Shown: positions 46,248 to 61,300 of the stretch, one piece after another
Position numbering within the stretch: the stretch's first letter is position 1
Layout: every line of letters starts with the position of its first letter
Assembly: GCA_027574665.1 (NCBI GenBank)
Contig: CM050654.1
Location: 11,154,142-11,218,141, forward strand
From: Rhynochetos jubatus
Lineage: Eukaryota; Chordata; Aves; Eurypygiformes; Rhynochetidae
Length of the DNA: 64,000 bases
Direction of reading: 5' to 3'
The notes under the pieces: generated by a model
Database searches by the model: none
What the model saw: the letters and a program-made list of their open reading frames with translations, nothing else
Told to the model about the DNA's origin: nothing
Position numbers and translations under genes: made by a program

Positions 46248-46267
46248 GGCATTGGAGCCTGACCAGG
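46234..46267. repeat. Fold-back and direct repeat at CR1 truncation point
   Basis: CCAATGCCTG and CAGGCATTGG are perfect 10-bp inverted arms around AC (46234-46255). GCCTGACCAGG then occurs twice (46239-46249 and 46257-46267). The left arm is ordinary CR1 sequence. The right arm replaces the expected CR1 continuation (CACTCTCTCCATGAAG). Confidence 0.85.
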
Positions 46268-49200
46268 GAGTCTTGATGACTCCCCTAAAAGAGTTAGGGA
46301 TTGAACAGAAAGGCAGAGAGGGGGAAACAACTTGTATTTAGTTTGATTTGGTAGTTTGAGAGACAGGCCACAATGAAAGCACTTACTGCAGACAAACAAT
46401 TCCCCTCCTCTTCTGGCACATCTTGAAGGCACCCAAAATAATTCCCCTGCCTGAAAACAGGTTATTTTTCTCATTACACAAAACATCTTTTCAGATTTAA
46501 AATGGGGACCCAAACACCAAGATATGCTTTGAAATTTCCTTCGTGTTAAACCTGACTGCTCTCCTTCCTGAAGGGCCTGAGCACGTTTAGTAATCCAGCC
46601 ACCGGTGAGACACTAGCTGCCATGAATGCATCACAGGGTTTACACCACTAGGAAACAAGAATTATGTATTATTTCTAAAAAGAGAGAATATGGATAAAAA
46701 CCATGTTTAAATTATTAATCAAATAAGAACTGTACAAAGTTAAAAAAGGTAAAACTAAACTGAATAGTTTTAATTTAAATATAGAAATATTAAGACTTCC
46801 TCCCTTATTATAATTTTGGATTACTTATCAATGTGGTACTGGAGGCAATCCGCACTTAGTATCACCCAACTAAGCAGCCGTTCTACCACACCAACCTTAT
46901 GCCTACAGAGAGCAAAGCTTAAATGCAGTTACCCACTTCTTTCCAAGCACAGCAGATCAGTATCCTTAAAGCAGTGACACAGACCAAATTCAAAGTTAAT
47001 CAGGTTTCGGTAACGTTAAATTCAGTATTGCCAACATTAGACTTGCTGCACTGTTGTTGGCAACTATGTGTGAAAGGTTTATTTGCACCAAAGAGACAGA
47101 TCTGTGCCTTTTTGTGATGGGTAGAATTTGAGACAGAAGCTGTAAAGCCTAAAGATAAAAACTGGACCAGCTGGGTCAGTCTCTCCTATCTCTGGATAAA
47201 TGTAATTCCTGACACATTTCTCAAAATGCTTCTCCTCATTATTGTAAAAGAAACACACCCTCACCCTCCGGATCAACTGTATTCAGAAACCTTTGTCTTG
47301 AAGCGTTTTTCTGATAGAAAACGTCACTTTGATGAAGCCAACATCTTTTGCATTTCTGCAACATTTTTTGCATCCTTAGCCTAACATGACATTTCATATT
47401 GTTCACATCTTTTGTTAGTGCCAGAACATGACATGATAGCCTATCATGTAGCATATACTAGTCAAAACAGATTATTTTTAAATGCACTGAGGCCAGATGC
47501 TACTTTGTGTAGACTCAAACAGCTTAGCATCTTGCTTCCTAGAAGAGTTTCCCAGTTGAACAGTTGCTCTCCAACCTTTCTGTGGATGGCAGGGAGGTGC
47601 CGAGGTGATGAGCTATTGCACTGGGGTGAGAAATTGGATCCCGAAAGTTATCCAGTATGACTGACCACCCACTCGGTGATCTTACTTTTCCTGATGGATT
47701 ATCTTCCAAAATGTTAAATAAATCATTTAAAGCTATCATGCTTAATGGCTGTTCCTGTCCTCTGTTAAGAAGCAGCGGAAGAATTATTTCAAATACATTT
47801 TTTATTCTTTTTATTTTAATTTCTGGTTTAGCTATATGCCTTCCTTCAGCTTTTGGAGGCTGAATGTGCACCATCAGGATTCTCAGGTCAGTATCTCAGT
47901 GAAGGCTGAAATTCAAACAGTCTGCCTGGTTGCAGGACCCCACACTGCAAGCGATGAGAAGAAAGCAGCCAGATGCTTCTCTGGGCAGCCCTCACCAGTC
48001 CCCAGCTCCCACCTGAGCTAGTGTGGTGCTTCTGTTCCACAACTGGACACGTGGAGTGGCTCCACTGACAAACGGATAAATCCATTAGTGCCCTTGATCA
48101 GGATTATATGAAGTACTGCCTGGAGTGCCCAGAAAATTCTTTCCAGACCTAAGTTCTTGCAATCCACTTTGGAGAAATTAAATTAAATAAAAATCTAGGT
48201 AAAAATAGGATTTTTATGTCCAAAAAATTGACTGCCAGGCACTTAACAATCAGTTCTGCAGGGCTGATAATTCTGTCATTCTTTATGCTTGAAGTAGTGA
48301 GACTTTCTAGGTGATTTCAGGCAGGCAGAGGGTCACAGCCTGTAAATTCACATGTTAGCATTTTCACTGTTGTACAGGGCATAATGTTGGGGCTTATGGA
48401 AATAATAACTGCCCATATGAGAAAATATTGGCTCACACACAGTGTTAATACCTTGTGTACAGTCATCGCTGGACCGAGGGAGGTCCTTCAAATACATATA
48501 TATACACAGACTTCACCAAATACGGGATGGGATGGTGAATGATGTGCAGCAAAAGCTATGCTGACATCTATCTCGTTGGAAACAGTGCTTAAGGAGAATT
48601 GACGTACATCATAATTTAATCTTTTAATACCGCTGAGCACAGTCTGCTTTGCAGCCGAGAGCTCTCGCTGATACTGAGGTAGTGACTCCTTACACATCAC
48701 ATCTTCAGAGGAGTTATAAAGGGGGAAAGGGATTCTTGGGTCAAATGCATGTCCTTAACCTTCTAAATCCCTTTTGGAAGTTTGTGTCCCCCAATCCTTT
48801 CACGTCTTTGGCAGCTCGCCCAAAGATACGCTGCAGAGCATAGCACGGGAACTTATTTAACAAAGCTCATCTGCTCTGCATCAGAGACTTGGTGCGGCAG
48901 TTCTTATTTGCACTCAAAATCACAGTCCAGAGGGTATCAGCCTGGGGATCAAAGGTAGAGGATGCCCCGAGTTCTGTGGAAGAGCTTCAGTGGTTGACTA
49001 TGGGCGGGAATCTGGATCCTGTGGATGAGTCTTGGGACAGCCTACGTCACTCATCTGCAGTCTTCACAGACTCAGCAACCGCTGCTCTTTAGGGGAAAAG
49101 GGAGCGTCCTCAGCCCAGTAATGTTTGCAGCACCTGCAGAGCTTTGAAGGTCCCTCTGCAAAGCCAGGGGAATGGGGTGGTAATGGTGGTGCTCCCTTTG

Positions 49201-52200
49201 AAAGTGCAGAATTGCTTTAGCAGCTTTTCTGGTACTTCCCACTCTCTAATAGCATCGAAGGAGAATTGAGATCCCACAGCAACTTATGAGGATGAAGTCC
49301 TTAAGCTGGCTTCCTACCTACTCATAATGAAGAACCGTGCTGATAAATCCCAGCTCAGACCTGGCTCTGAGGAGAGAAAAGAGATTTCTCCTGAGTCTTT
49401 GCTCAACAGCCCCAGACATCCCGCCCCTGACAAAGCTGCCAGCAGCCGTGCTGCCGTCCACCACCACACCTCACCATTAACGGCTGCTCAGACCTGGCCT
49501 ATTAATTATCCTGACACAGTATGTTCCCTTCTTTAAAAACCTTTCAAACCTTGCTCTTGATCTTATGACTACAGACTGCCTCTTTCCAAAGAAGAAAGAG
49601 CGTGCAAGCAACTCGCCTGCAAACTGATGCTGGGGTGGGCGTCGGAGCGAAAATTCAGAATGAACTGCTTGCTGCCGCTCGAGAGGGAACTCACCAGCCC
49701 ACTCTCTCCAAGAGCAAGCGGGAAGTGAGATGCCAAATGTCAGCTGAAAACGTCTGGCATCGCTTTGCTGCAGCCCCAGCTTAAATCCATCCCGAGCCGC
49801 TCTGAGTATGAACTTCCTACTAGTCTTTCTACACAAACTGCACAAAAAATGCCACCCCCATATTAGCTACTTTACCAAGAGGAAAAAAAGAAATGGAACC
49901 TTGTGAATTAAATTACATTCACTTCTTTTCTCAGGCACAAAATAGGCTTGCTCAATACAGTAATTTATTAATTTTAAATGTCCCTATGTAAATGAGTTCC
50001 CTGGAATAAGATAACATCCACTTTCCTTTTTAAAAATAATCTAGTGCTTTTTATGTGTGAGATAATGGCAAGATGTCCTAGTGCACTTGGAAAAAAAAAT
50101 ACCGCTCTGTCTTTTGCAGCAATGTACCATAATTATTCAGCCTGCTGCCATAATTAATAATAGAAACCAATGAATTAAGACACTAATAATCCCCAGATGT
50201 TCAAATGGAGAACAAAATACTTTCAGCTTGTCAGCATATATATATGGGCTATGCTATATATGTTAAAGCTATCTCAGAACTTTTGAAATAGAGAAGCACT
50301 TTTATTTACATCCGTGAATGTATTTTTCTTATTTGAGAAGACTGCTTGAAATTAGGCAACTTGTTAATAATTTTCCTGTGCATAACAAGACCATTTGTCT
50401 ACTCAAAACTAAAAGTAACCTTTTTTTTAACCCTCATCTGTTTTTTCAGTGGCCACGGTCCACCTGTATTCACTGGCTAGGCACAGATGCATTATCTAGA
50501 CTGCACAGACCCCTAGCAGCCAAGGCTCTTACACACACGAGTAGGTGCTACCGCGTAGCAACTGCAACACAAGGTGCAATACAACCCCAGAATAGCACAG
50601 TGGTACAAGCACGTGCTAGCAACCATTGCTCAGATGTCTGAACAGGAACAGCCTACAATGTTAGCCAGGCTGAAAGAGAAAAGAAAAAGAAAGCCACGTG
50701 GGTTAACGTGTTGCTCTGAACCAGCACTTTCTGGTATTCAGGTGCTCAGATTAGATGCAACTCCTACCTGGGGTGCCTGTTTCATTCTGTGAGGTAAAGC
50801 CCAGAGCAGGTTGTTATCTCACGTGGTCTGGTAGCTTCCCTACCTCCACATTTCATCCACTGACACCTTCCCAGGCTGTCGGTAAGAGCAGCGGTCGCTG
50901 TTGGCTAAAGCAGGCGCAGAAATGGCACACTGACCTCTTCCTCCAGCAGCTTCTCAGAGATGTTCATCGCTGCCTGCTTTCCAGTCCAGTAGGCTGGAAA
51001 GGTCTTCAGCTCCCCATAACACCTCTGTGTTAGTTGTCACCAAGTCACCTCTCAATACTTCTGTGGCTAAACTACGCAGACGGAGCTCCTTAAGACCACT
51101 GCCACGGGTCTGCAGGGCTCGAGGCCTGCGGTCATTGCTAGGGATGTGATCTAATGATGCGGGGCTGTATTGTGGATTTATCAAAGCCCTGGGTAAAGGG
51201 GCCCTTACAGTTCGTGCTTCCTTCTTTTGTGCCGGGATTGAATAAACCTGTGTTAACCCCATTCCTAGAACAGATTAAACCCCTCTTTGTGCTAACTCAG
51301 CTTGTCTTTGGTTTTGGCACGCTGCTGCTGTTCCCTTCACTGAGATCCCTCCGGCTAAGAGACAGGCTGCCGGCCCCGCCGTGTAAAGGAACAGAGTCAC
51401 AGTTTTTCTCCTTGCATATGATCTCCTTAGGCAGCTCATGACAGAGCCCTTAGCGGATGACTTAACCTTATTATTATTGTAATTCTGTGTTGAATTACAC
51501 AGGTGTCAGTTTAGAGATTTGTGAAGTTCCCACCAATTAGGCTGCGAGCCTGAAGGCAGAGGGGCGAACGCTGTATCCATCACACGCCGCACGGCACGAG
51601 TGGAGCGAGTGTCACCCCTTCTGTGAGAAATTCCTCCGAGTGGCTCAGCCGAGGCTTGCTTTCCCTCCCACCCGCCTCTCCTTGCGTTACTCACTAGTGC
51701 CAATGCTGGAGGTGGTCAAAAACAGACAGTGAGACCACGGCTTCTCCTTATGTCCTCCCCTCTGAAAAAGTAAGTGCATCTGAGAGTCGCAATTTGCTCT
51801 TTAATACCAGATTAAACAGAGATGGAAATACCATCCCAGTATGTGGATGCTAGCGGCAGAAGATGCTTCTTTGCATGGCTAAATTGTGTCTCCTTCAGAG
51901 AAAGCAAGCACAGATCTGCAGAACGAGGCTGCTAGGAGGGATGCTGGCATAGTAAGCATCTCTACATTCAGCGCTACCTTCCAGGCCTCCAAAACAAGGA
52001 TCTGTCGCACTGTGCACACCATGGAGGAAGCACGGGGCACGGAAGCCAAACCCTTGTCCCTACGGCACAGCCCCGAGCAGCACATACAAACACACGCTTC
52101 TCCCTAGCAGCAAACCCGAAGAGCAGCTACTCTAACACGCATCGACACAGCAACATTAGTTAACTTACTTAGTTAAGTGGTGATTAAGGAACAAAACTCC

Positions 52201-55200
52201 CCGAACTTGACCGAGTGGCGTCCTGCTGTTTCTGCTTTGTGTGCTACTATGCAATTTCTGTATCAAAGCAGCCGTGCTAGGGCAGCACTGGGAGAGCGGC
52301 TTATTTATATGTAGATGCAGCTATCTGACATTTCCAAATGCCATACATTTGCATATGAAGGTTCCGCTTTTTTTTCCTCCTTCGAGTAAACAGAGTCTGC
52401 TGTGACTCCAAAGCAGAGCTTTCACTCAATTGGAGCTTTCCGAGAACCATCCTCCTTAAGAAGCTTGAAAACCCCCTGAAACACCTCATTTTCCTAACTT
52501 GGCAACCCTGGCTATCAATAGCGCCTTTTGATTTATAGCTGTACCTTTGATACCAAACCGAGTGCGGAGAGCAAAGCTGCAAGACCTCAGCGTTTCGCAT
52601 GAAATGGCTGCAGATAATCTGCAATACAAATCAATATTTGCAAATAGGCCTCAGACCTACGATGGAAGCTCGTGGTCATCCTAGAACAGTCTGTGGGTCA
52701 TGTTCATTATAGCTATGAAGCTGGTATCGATTTTTGTCACTGATCTTTCACTTGAACAAAAAAAAAAAGATCAAGAGCTTGTTGCAAGAGCTGCCGGGGA
52801 GCTCCGAAACGGCAAACCGAACATGAAACCACAACCTTATGTAACGCCGGGAAAGCTGAGTGGACATTATATATTCAGCTTTCTCGTTGAAGAAAGATAA
52901 GGCTGAAGCAGATGGTATGTGGGCAAAGTTTCAACCTGAATACATTGCCTTCTAAAAACCGACAGCGCCAGGAAAACATCCCAATTTCGTGGCACGAGGC
53001 GGACGAACACGTTACCTGCACATTAAAGAGCTGCCCGACACGGGGCCTCAAGGTATGGCGTTATGAAGGAGCTGGAATAGTTTCCCATTGGGAACGTACA
53101 TATGGAAAAAGAAGAATCCCAACACCTCTCACATACCACCTAGCGTGCGTAGTATGAATTATGTATAGTACACAGATTGAGCCCATCCTCGTACACATTT
53201 GTGCCAGGATGCGCAGCCAAGGGTGTACGCTGAAGGAAGCAGTTGTTCAGCATCACCAGGCAGCGTGGGCGTGCTGATGGCATGCAGAGCGGATGGTGGA
53301 GTCACCAGACATCATCTGTCCCCCTCTCATAGCTCAGCCCTGCTCCATGGCTGCAAGCAGACCTCCTCCACATCCCTGCAACCCCGTGGGTGGGCAACCT
53401 CCAAGGTGAGGACAAGCCGCCCCTCTCGAGCCTCTGCTCTGCCTGCTGTCGAGGGGCAGCAACAGGTGCGTCCCGACTGTGACAACAGGCACAACAACCC
53501 CCAGGAGTCACCTTTAACCACTGCTGCGGTCTTAGCTCATGGAGTTTCACTCAACCGCCACTGCGTTTCTAAAGGACTTCACCCGCCTCGCCTGCCGACT
53601 GGTAGGTGGCATCAAATATGATAAATGGGATGAGGTGCCAGAAAGCTGATAAATACTTTTGATAGGGCCCTAAAAATAGTGAAGAGATATTTGTACCCTT
53701 CTGACACTTCTCCAGGAGTAGATGGATATGCATGACCTAAGTTTTAAGAGGGGTGTCAAGAATATTGATGTGTGGAGGGAGCAAGATCGTTTTGCCGGCA
53801 CCGCCCCAGGGGATGGTTGCCTAACGAATGATGTCTCCTGTCTCCCAGCCACGGGTGCCCAGAAAGGGGGCTCGGGGAGGGCTGTGCCTTCAGCATCCAT
53901 CCAGAAATAAAGGATTCTGATTGCCAGTTCAGCTCTGCCCACCTAGGACGTACCTCTTCTTCCGTGGAGATGATGAAATGGGGGAAACGGGGTGCAAGTG
54001 CTCCCAGTGTCTGGTGGAAAGAACTCTGTGTGGGTCGCTGACGCCTGGCTCACACTAGGGCAGGCTGGGACTGCTGTATGAATCTGAAGGACGATATAGG
54101 AATTAAACTGTCTAAGGATTTCCAAACCATCTCTGGAAATGTGGAAGTCAAACTCGTCTTTTTTCCTCTTCTCTCCAAAGGTCGCAAATTCACACACGCA
54201 ATCCCAGTGTCCTGAAGTCATTCCTTCTTTGGCACCTGTGGAGGTGGCTGCCAGGAATTTTAGTGTTGATGCAACTGACGGATCTTCCAGTTTTAAGGAC
54301 TACATTGATAAAAATTGTTTTTCAGCAATTGAAATGTGGTTAAGAAAGCACATTTTCATGCCTGTACGGAGATGCACTTATCATCTGTCTCACCTGACTA
54401 TGTGCAGAGGAACACACACAATTTATGTAACACGGAGTTCATTTTCATCAGTCCTTGCCCTGTCTCTTCAGCTATGTGAGTGGCTTTTACTGGCAGGAAG
54501 ATTGGGTGGGCAATCAATGAAACAAAACAGGAGCTTCGTTTCAAGACACTGCTGCAAATAAAAGCGCACCCTAACCCAATTACCAGGCTGTCCCCTAATT
54601 TCCAATAGGAACTCCAGCTTGGAATGGATTGTTTCCTGCGGAGATCAATGGATGGCAAGAAGCAGTATTTGAAAAGGTCTCAGACTTATTTTTAGGCCAG
54701 TCAGAAGGACATTATGAAAATTTACTTTCTGGTTGCAAACTTCAACCAAAATCAAAAAATTACAACTGAAAGCAAGTATGAATGGCCAAACTGTCAGAAA
54801 GGCTTGATAGGAGGCACGAAGATGGAAAGGTTACCCAGGTATGTGACATCAAAGACAAGTAGGCTGGGGACGTCATTTTGGCCACAGGGCATTTCCTTCA
54901 GTCCTTTTGACAATCTGAAGGTTTCACAGCCCTAGTTTTGCACTAATTTGATATGCAGTTTTGATTACTAAAAGCAGTATTTTTTTTTCGTTCTCTTTTT
55001 TCTTGGGGCGCATGTCAGGAAGGTACTGCCAAGCTGGAGTGTGACACCCATTTGGCTCTCTTCCCTCCTTTCTTCTTTTCCAAGGTAGCATCTGTGCTTG
55101 TAAAAACATGCCGCCCGGGAGAATTCATCCAGGAAACTGCAGAAAGAGCTGCAGAATTTGGAGGAAGTGTGTAGAAGAAATTAGGAGACTGAAATAAAAA

Positions 55201-58200
55201 TACATAACTCCTATATATGGTATTTTGAATGTTTCCTGAATCCCATGCCTGTCAAATCCCTGGTGCAAATCTTAGTTATTTTAGTTGCCAGAACATGACC
55301 CTGAACGGCCCGCAACTACTCAGATACGTCTGTTGGCTAAAAGCATGGTTTCAGCCATGCTTTTCACTGCTTTTGTTCGGGTTATTCAGAAGGGTAAATA
55401 CATTTTATTGTCACGTTGCAGAACTGTGATCACTCCCCTGTACAAAGCAAAGCGCTACACCTGCTGAGGGATGAATCCTGCTCAGTTTGCCTCTAGTTTT
55501 ATTCACCTTTCTCCTCTGAGTGCTGCACTGTGGAACTGTGATGGTAACAGTCTACAGTCTACACCTCTGCTTTCTGTATCTGCCCAGTTCTGTTACTAAA
55601 ACCTTTTGTGGCTGCTCCGAGGATCAGTTTTTAGCTGACTATACTTTAGAAATTCCTACTCAGTAATCAGGAGTTCAGTGTTTCCTGAATGCCTGAAGCT
55701 GGAAAGACATCCCTTACTCTTCCCAATTTTAAGTACTGGAGCAAATGGTAAAGCAATACCCAATGTCACTGCAGCATTATAAGCTTTTACCTAATTCACC
55801 AAAGATAGGCTTTGTTTCCCATCTGTCATGAAACTGCAATGGCAAGGCAAAGCCGTAACTTCTCCATGTTCTTGGTTTTGCAACAAAATCGTCCAATCCC
55901 ACCATACAAATTTAACCTTATTGTCTATTATTCAAATGCCAAAACCAGGCAGTAACTAGCGAGGTGTGGAGAGGAGACCACCCAGCACTGCAGAACATAC
56001 TTAGTGAATACCAGTAGCCTCAGGAGCTGAAGGAGACCCCTCCAGGGCACACCTCACACCTCAGACACTGCTATGGAGCCAACATCTCTCCCTGACTGAT
56101 GTCTGCAAACTCTTACAGGAGCACAATGCCCTTGAAGCGACTTCCCCATGGACACAGCTCAGCCTCTGCCTCTTGAAATAAACCAAGTGCAGACGGCTCT
56201 GGACGCCTTGTCTCCCACCACACTCTTCAGAGCCCATGGCTCCCCCCATGTCTACACGTCGGTGTACTCTGGCATGACAGGATGCAACACGAGCGCAGAG
56301 CTTGCCCTGTGATTTCTTTCCATAAAAAGAGGAATAGCTTCTCTATACCACAGAGGTCCTGAGACTCATCACTAGTCACACTGCCCATTTTGAAGCACAG
56401 CCAGAAAAGTCTATTAAGAACACCTTTTTTATAAACAAATACCTGCATTTGCTATTTTTATACGCCCGCTCCCATCGTTATTGTCTTACAGAAGTGCCAC
56501 AGAAGTGAGCTGTAGAGATGGCATTTGGGTAAATATAAAGGGTTTGGTATTTTATCTCAGCGCTCGCTCCTAAAGCTAATATTCAAAGTGGGAGAAGCTG
56601 AATGGAAAAGAAAGGGCAATTTTGGGAAATGGAAAAGTTACTAAGAATAAAAATAAATGAAAAAGCCGTACAGAGAAATCACAAAGCCATTAAACTCAAT
56701 GGCCATTCTCCCACTAGCTTCAGCAAGGCCAGAATTTTACCTACTGCCTCTTTAAATATTATTCACTCTTATAACAGTATTTTAAACCAAACAGCTGACA
56801 TCCTTTTACCCCGCCAAGGCCCTTTAAATCACTGAAATGCAGGATGGAAAAAAATCCGCAGTGCCAGATGTGTCTAAAAACAGTCACAGTTCTTGTTCAG
56901 GCAATCTGCAGAGGAAAATGTTATCATATATTTATGCCTGACAAAACACTAACAGTTTATCAGTTTTGATATTATAGACTAATAACAAGCCCCTCCATGG
57001 CTACTTCATTTGCAGAGCACAGAAACAGGCTAGACTTCTGCTACTTGATTTCAGAAGTGTTTTTTATTTAATCCTTTCCCATCCCAGCTAGATGGAAGTA
57101 CACTTCCATTATTAAATGAAATTGTAAATGAAATACCCCAGGGAGGGGGTGGGTTTGATGTACACCTGGCACAGCTTTAAACCATGGACAAAATAAAAAA
57201 GGAGATTAAAAGCATAGGGAGGGTTTAAATTTTTTTTTTTTTCCCTCCTGAAAAATATTTTGCCATTATGCAATGCTGTCTAAAAGAGCTCAGGTTGGTG
57301 AGAGCAGCAGCAGGCAAAGGACTGCATTTCGAGCCAGTGCTGGTAACACTCTGAAACGCATTGCCACTGGTTCTGTAACAGCACATCTTGTTTACAGCTG
57401 TTGTATTTACGGGAAGGGAGTTTCACGCTAACTTAAAGCTCATGGGTACATGGCAAAATGACAGCCCAAGTGTGTGAGAAGTCACCTTGCTAAGCAGATA
57501 AATGCTGTGTTTCAAACCCGAGTATTTAAGAGCGCTTCTGCCTGCTCGGTGGTACAGATGTGCGCCTCGAACTGCCGAGGCTGGGTTTCTCCCAAATGCA
57601 GAGCAATGCTTCTATGGAAAGAAGCAGTGGAGATGGTACAGCTGGAATCCAAAATGCTGCATCTCCCACAGCGTTTCCTAATGCCTAGAAACCACTTCCA
57701 TTTTTCTTAAGTAACAAATTTCCATCTCTAGCAGTTTCAGTGTCTCATACACTAAGAAATACAATTAAGAAATACAAAAAGAATAGGTAAGTAACATCAC
57801 TCGAACAATCAGCGCAAGATACGGGGTTTAGCAGATGTATTCAAGGGAAAGAAGTGGAATCATCAGCAAAGTGAAAATGATGTAGCAAGATATTTGTCTT
57901 TCTTTACTCAAATCTATTAAACTAGGCAAAAATTGATACTTTTCTCTGCAGTCTAATTCTGAAGGTCTATTAAAACTAAATACACCAGCTCCTTTTCATT
58001 CTACCAGATGCATTTATACTTCCTGAGTCTAGGTGAAAGCCTTTGTTATCTAAAGGCTCAGGTTACCATTTCATGTGTCTAAATGATCAAATTATCTTGT
58101 GTTTGTATTGTAATTTGACATGATGATACTCCTTCTAGAAAAGATGATGTTTCAGTCAGTTCTAAGTAGCAACTTCCCTTACTATACAACTTATTCACTA

Positions 58201-58312
58201 CAACTGTCAGATGCTTTCATCTTGCGATATTTTGATATCTAACATTTCATAAAGAATGCCAAAACATCCCATGAAACAAATTTCTGAAGAAATTCAGTTC
58301 TATGAATATTTC

Positions 58313-58316
<4 letters not shown>

Positions 58317-58348
<32 letters not shown>
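58317..58348. repeat. T32 homopolymer tract
   Basis: Thirty-two consecutive T on plus (A on the TMEFF2 sense strand), preceded by CAAAA. It could be the poly(A) tail of a minus-strand retrocopy lying at higher coordinates, but no coding similarity is seen there, or simply an expanded homopolymer. The length is liable to sequencing error. Confidence 0.9.
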
Positions 58349-58350
<2 letters not shown>

Positions 58351-61300
58351 GTTTCAGACTAGATCAAACACAAATATTTAAATGTTGATGTTTCCTGAAA
58401 ACGGATATTCTAGCATCTCATTATAACTTGAAATCAAATCCTTGGGAAGGCTCTGTAACTCCTAACAGCAGACTTACAGAAACTAGGCCCAAAATAGAGC
58501 TGCTAGGCATAAAAATACACTGTGGCACTCCCTAATACCCATTAACTAATTCAAACTAGTGCTGTGGATGGCAAACAGCTGCTCTGTACCATCGAACAGC
58601 ATCCTTCAAGAACGACTTGAGCTAATCAAAGTGCCTGGAGGCCAGAGGAAGGGTGGAACCAAGGGCGAGTGAAATTCCTCCCCAAATCCAGACAACAGGA
58701 TTAATATTCCCAGCCTATTCCTTGGGGAAGATCAACAGAGTCTTGTGTCAAATACTTCTTTCTTTTCTTGTAGGGGATACAGCAGTGTTGAGAAGTGAAA
58801 GAAGACGCTATCAAGAGGGAAATGCCTTCGCCCAGATGACGAAAGGCCAAAGACAGTTGGTACCTATCACCTTCCTGGCATGTGGATGAAGCTTTAGACA
58901 GATACCTAAACCAGCAGAACAGCTGTCAGGCTGAATCCCAGCCACTGCAGCAGAGTCTGGGAAGAGTCACGGGTGCCACCATCCTGCGCCACCAGACTGT
59001 CCCTACAGGTTTTTGTTGGTCCCACAGAAGAACCAGGCTGCATGGTTTTTCTAGACCCTGAAGGGAGAAGAATCTAAGCTTCCTTGTGACTCCTGATATG
59101 AAGTGGGTTTGGGGCTGTCTGCAGGAACTTTAAGTACAGATCTGTGAAAGCCACTTCATGGGTGGACTCTTCCTCCATGGTTAGATGGAGTTAATACAGA
59201 GCCCTATTACTTAACGCTGGCATATCTCAAAGGAGGGGCCCACAAGAGGGGGGTGTCTCACTGAAGAAGTGGCAAAGATACAGTATCAACTAGGTGCCAC
59301 AATGTGATTTAATCAGATATGAAAGAACCATTTTTTGTAACTGTAGATCATTTTACAATGGCAGCGCCCATGTGCTCTGCGGGGTAAGGTATTATGGTTC
59401 ATATTCCATATGTTCAAGGCAGCTGAACACTGGTTGTAGATCATGTTGCTGGATCTTCATTTCCATAAACCTCTGAAAACAAAGGTTGGGAAAAACAAAT
59501 TCTGGGAGTGGCTTTAACTAGGGCATAACAACTAGCCTGACTGCAAACCATGAAAGTGTTTTTCCAAGGGTCCCTTTGCTGCATTCATTTCTTCTGGGTA
59601 TCCCCTGCCATTAGAGGCCCTATTTAGAAAGAAAGTATCTGGCTGAAGACAACTCGATAAATCAGGCACATTTCAAATCATGCTGAGTTTTAGGGATCAC
59701 ATTTTTATATGTAAGCAGGGAAGGGTCTCTGTTCTGCAAGCCCTACCTCCCTTGGAGCTTATTCATTCTTCTGATCTAAACACAGATACTGAGTGGAGGA
59801 CAAAAAGATCAGCAGGTACTGAAAGGCTCAGATTTGCTCAGGAAGAGGGATTTCTGTGCTCCAAATAAGACAAAACATATGTAAATGATACATGATGTGT
59901 TTATGGACAAACGGAAGAATCTGTAGGAACGCCTACGTGAACTCAGGTCTGCACATCTCTATTGCACATACAATTTCTGGTTTTATCCATAACCTTTAAC
60001 GGAACAAAATGTAACAGAAAACTGCTTACATGACAGTGCAAGGGAAAAAACAACCAGTAAGGCACACAGTCTTGGGGATGCAGAAGTGGGAGCCAGTGTT
60101 TGGAGCAAGCTTTATGAATTTTGCACAGTTCTGATGGAAACTCCAGATGCAAAAGTATACTTGCATTACAAGCTCCACCCTCACCCCAAATCCTAATGAA
60201 GCTTTACACCTGAATTAATTTCCAGGACTTAAATACTTCAGGGATGCTGACAACAGCAAAATAGCCTGGTCCAGTTTTGTATTTTTCAGGCTGCCCATGC
60301 CAGTATGGGTGTTACAAGTCGGTACTTGCTTTTCCTGTTTACTTCCTGCAGACCAACTTCTTAGCCTGGACATACTGAATTTTCAGGCTACTGAGCTTCT
60401 ACACAAATCAAACAGCTTGCCGTATAATGTTCACTCACAACATTATTATGGGAAGAAAGCATAAATGAAATCTGCAACTTCAGATTCACATTCATTAGTG
60501 ACTAGATTAAGGGCTAAGCTTTAAAGGCACAGATGGAAATGCTCTTTTTCCTTGAGCTACATCAGTCTAGGTAAAGAGATATCTAGCGGTTCACCTGAGA
60601 CCTAATTTAAGTTTTAATGCTAACAATTACAGGTTCCATGAGCATGACACTGGGAAATCCTAAGTAATGAAAAGGCACAATTTCTCTCATTATAAATCCA
60701 CGAAAAACCAGAAATCCAAAAAACCAAGGCACATTTTACCAAGCTTAGCATATGCAATTCCAAGTTTAAGGACGACTCTCATAAAAAGTGAGGTATTCTC
60801 TCGAGGCTGGCAGATTAAATGACCAATATTTCTCTCTCCCTATTACTTGTTTTTAAAATCTCCATAAGCCCGTTTTCATTTTGCATGCTCCTCAGGAAAA
60901 GACTGCTAGGAGTAAGTGCTGTTAAATCACATGGCGCAGTGCTCCAGAGTGCTGTAGCTTCCTTCCTGGCATGAGACTTGTTTGTGAGGCTCCTACATGA
61001 CCTCTACCTCAGTGTGTCCGTCTCCTCTTCAAAAAAAAAAAATTACATAGATAGATCCTAGCAGGATCTAAAGGTACATCTGAGAATGTTCTACAAACAA
61101 ACCTTTAGGGTAGCCTACGCTGCAGCGCCCACTGCCAGATCATTGCATTAATGCTCTAGTTTTTTCATATTTTAGGAATAAAGCAGCTGGCCTCCCGATG
61201 ACACAGAAAAATGCTGAAGTGGGACTTTCCGCACTCCACCTTTTGAAAACCAGAAGTTAAATTACAAAAAGAAGCAGCTGCAATTTTTCATTTAAAAAAG

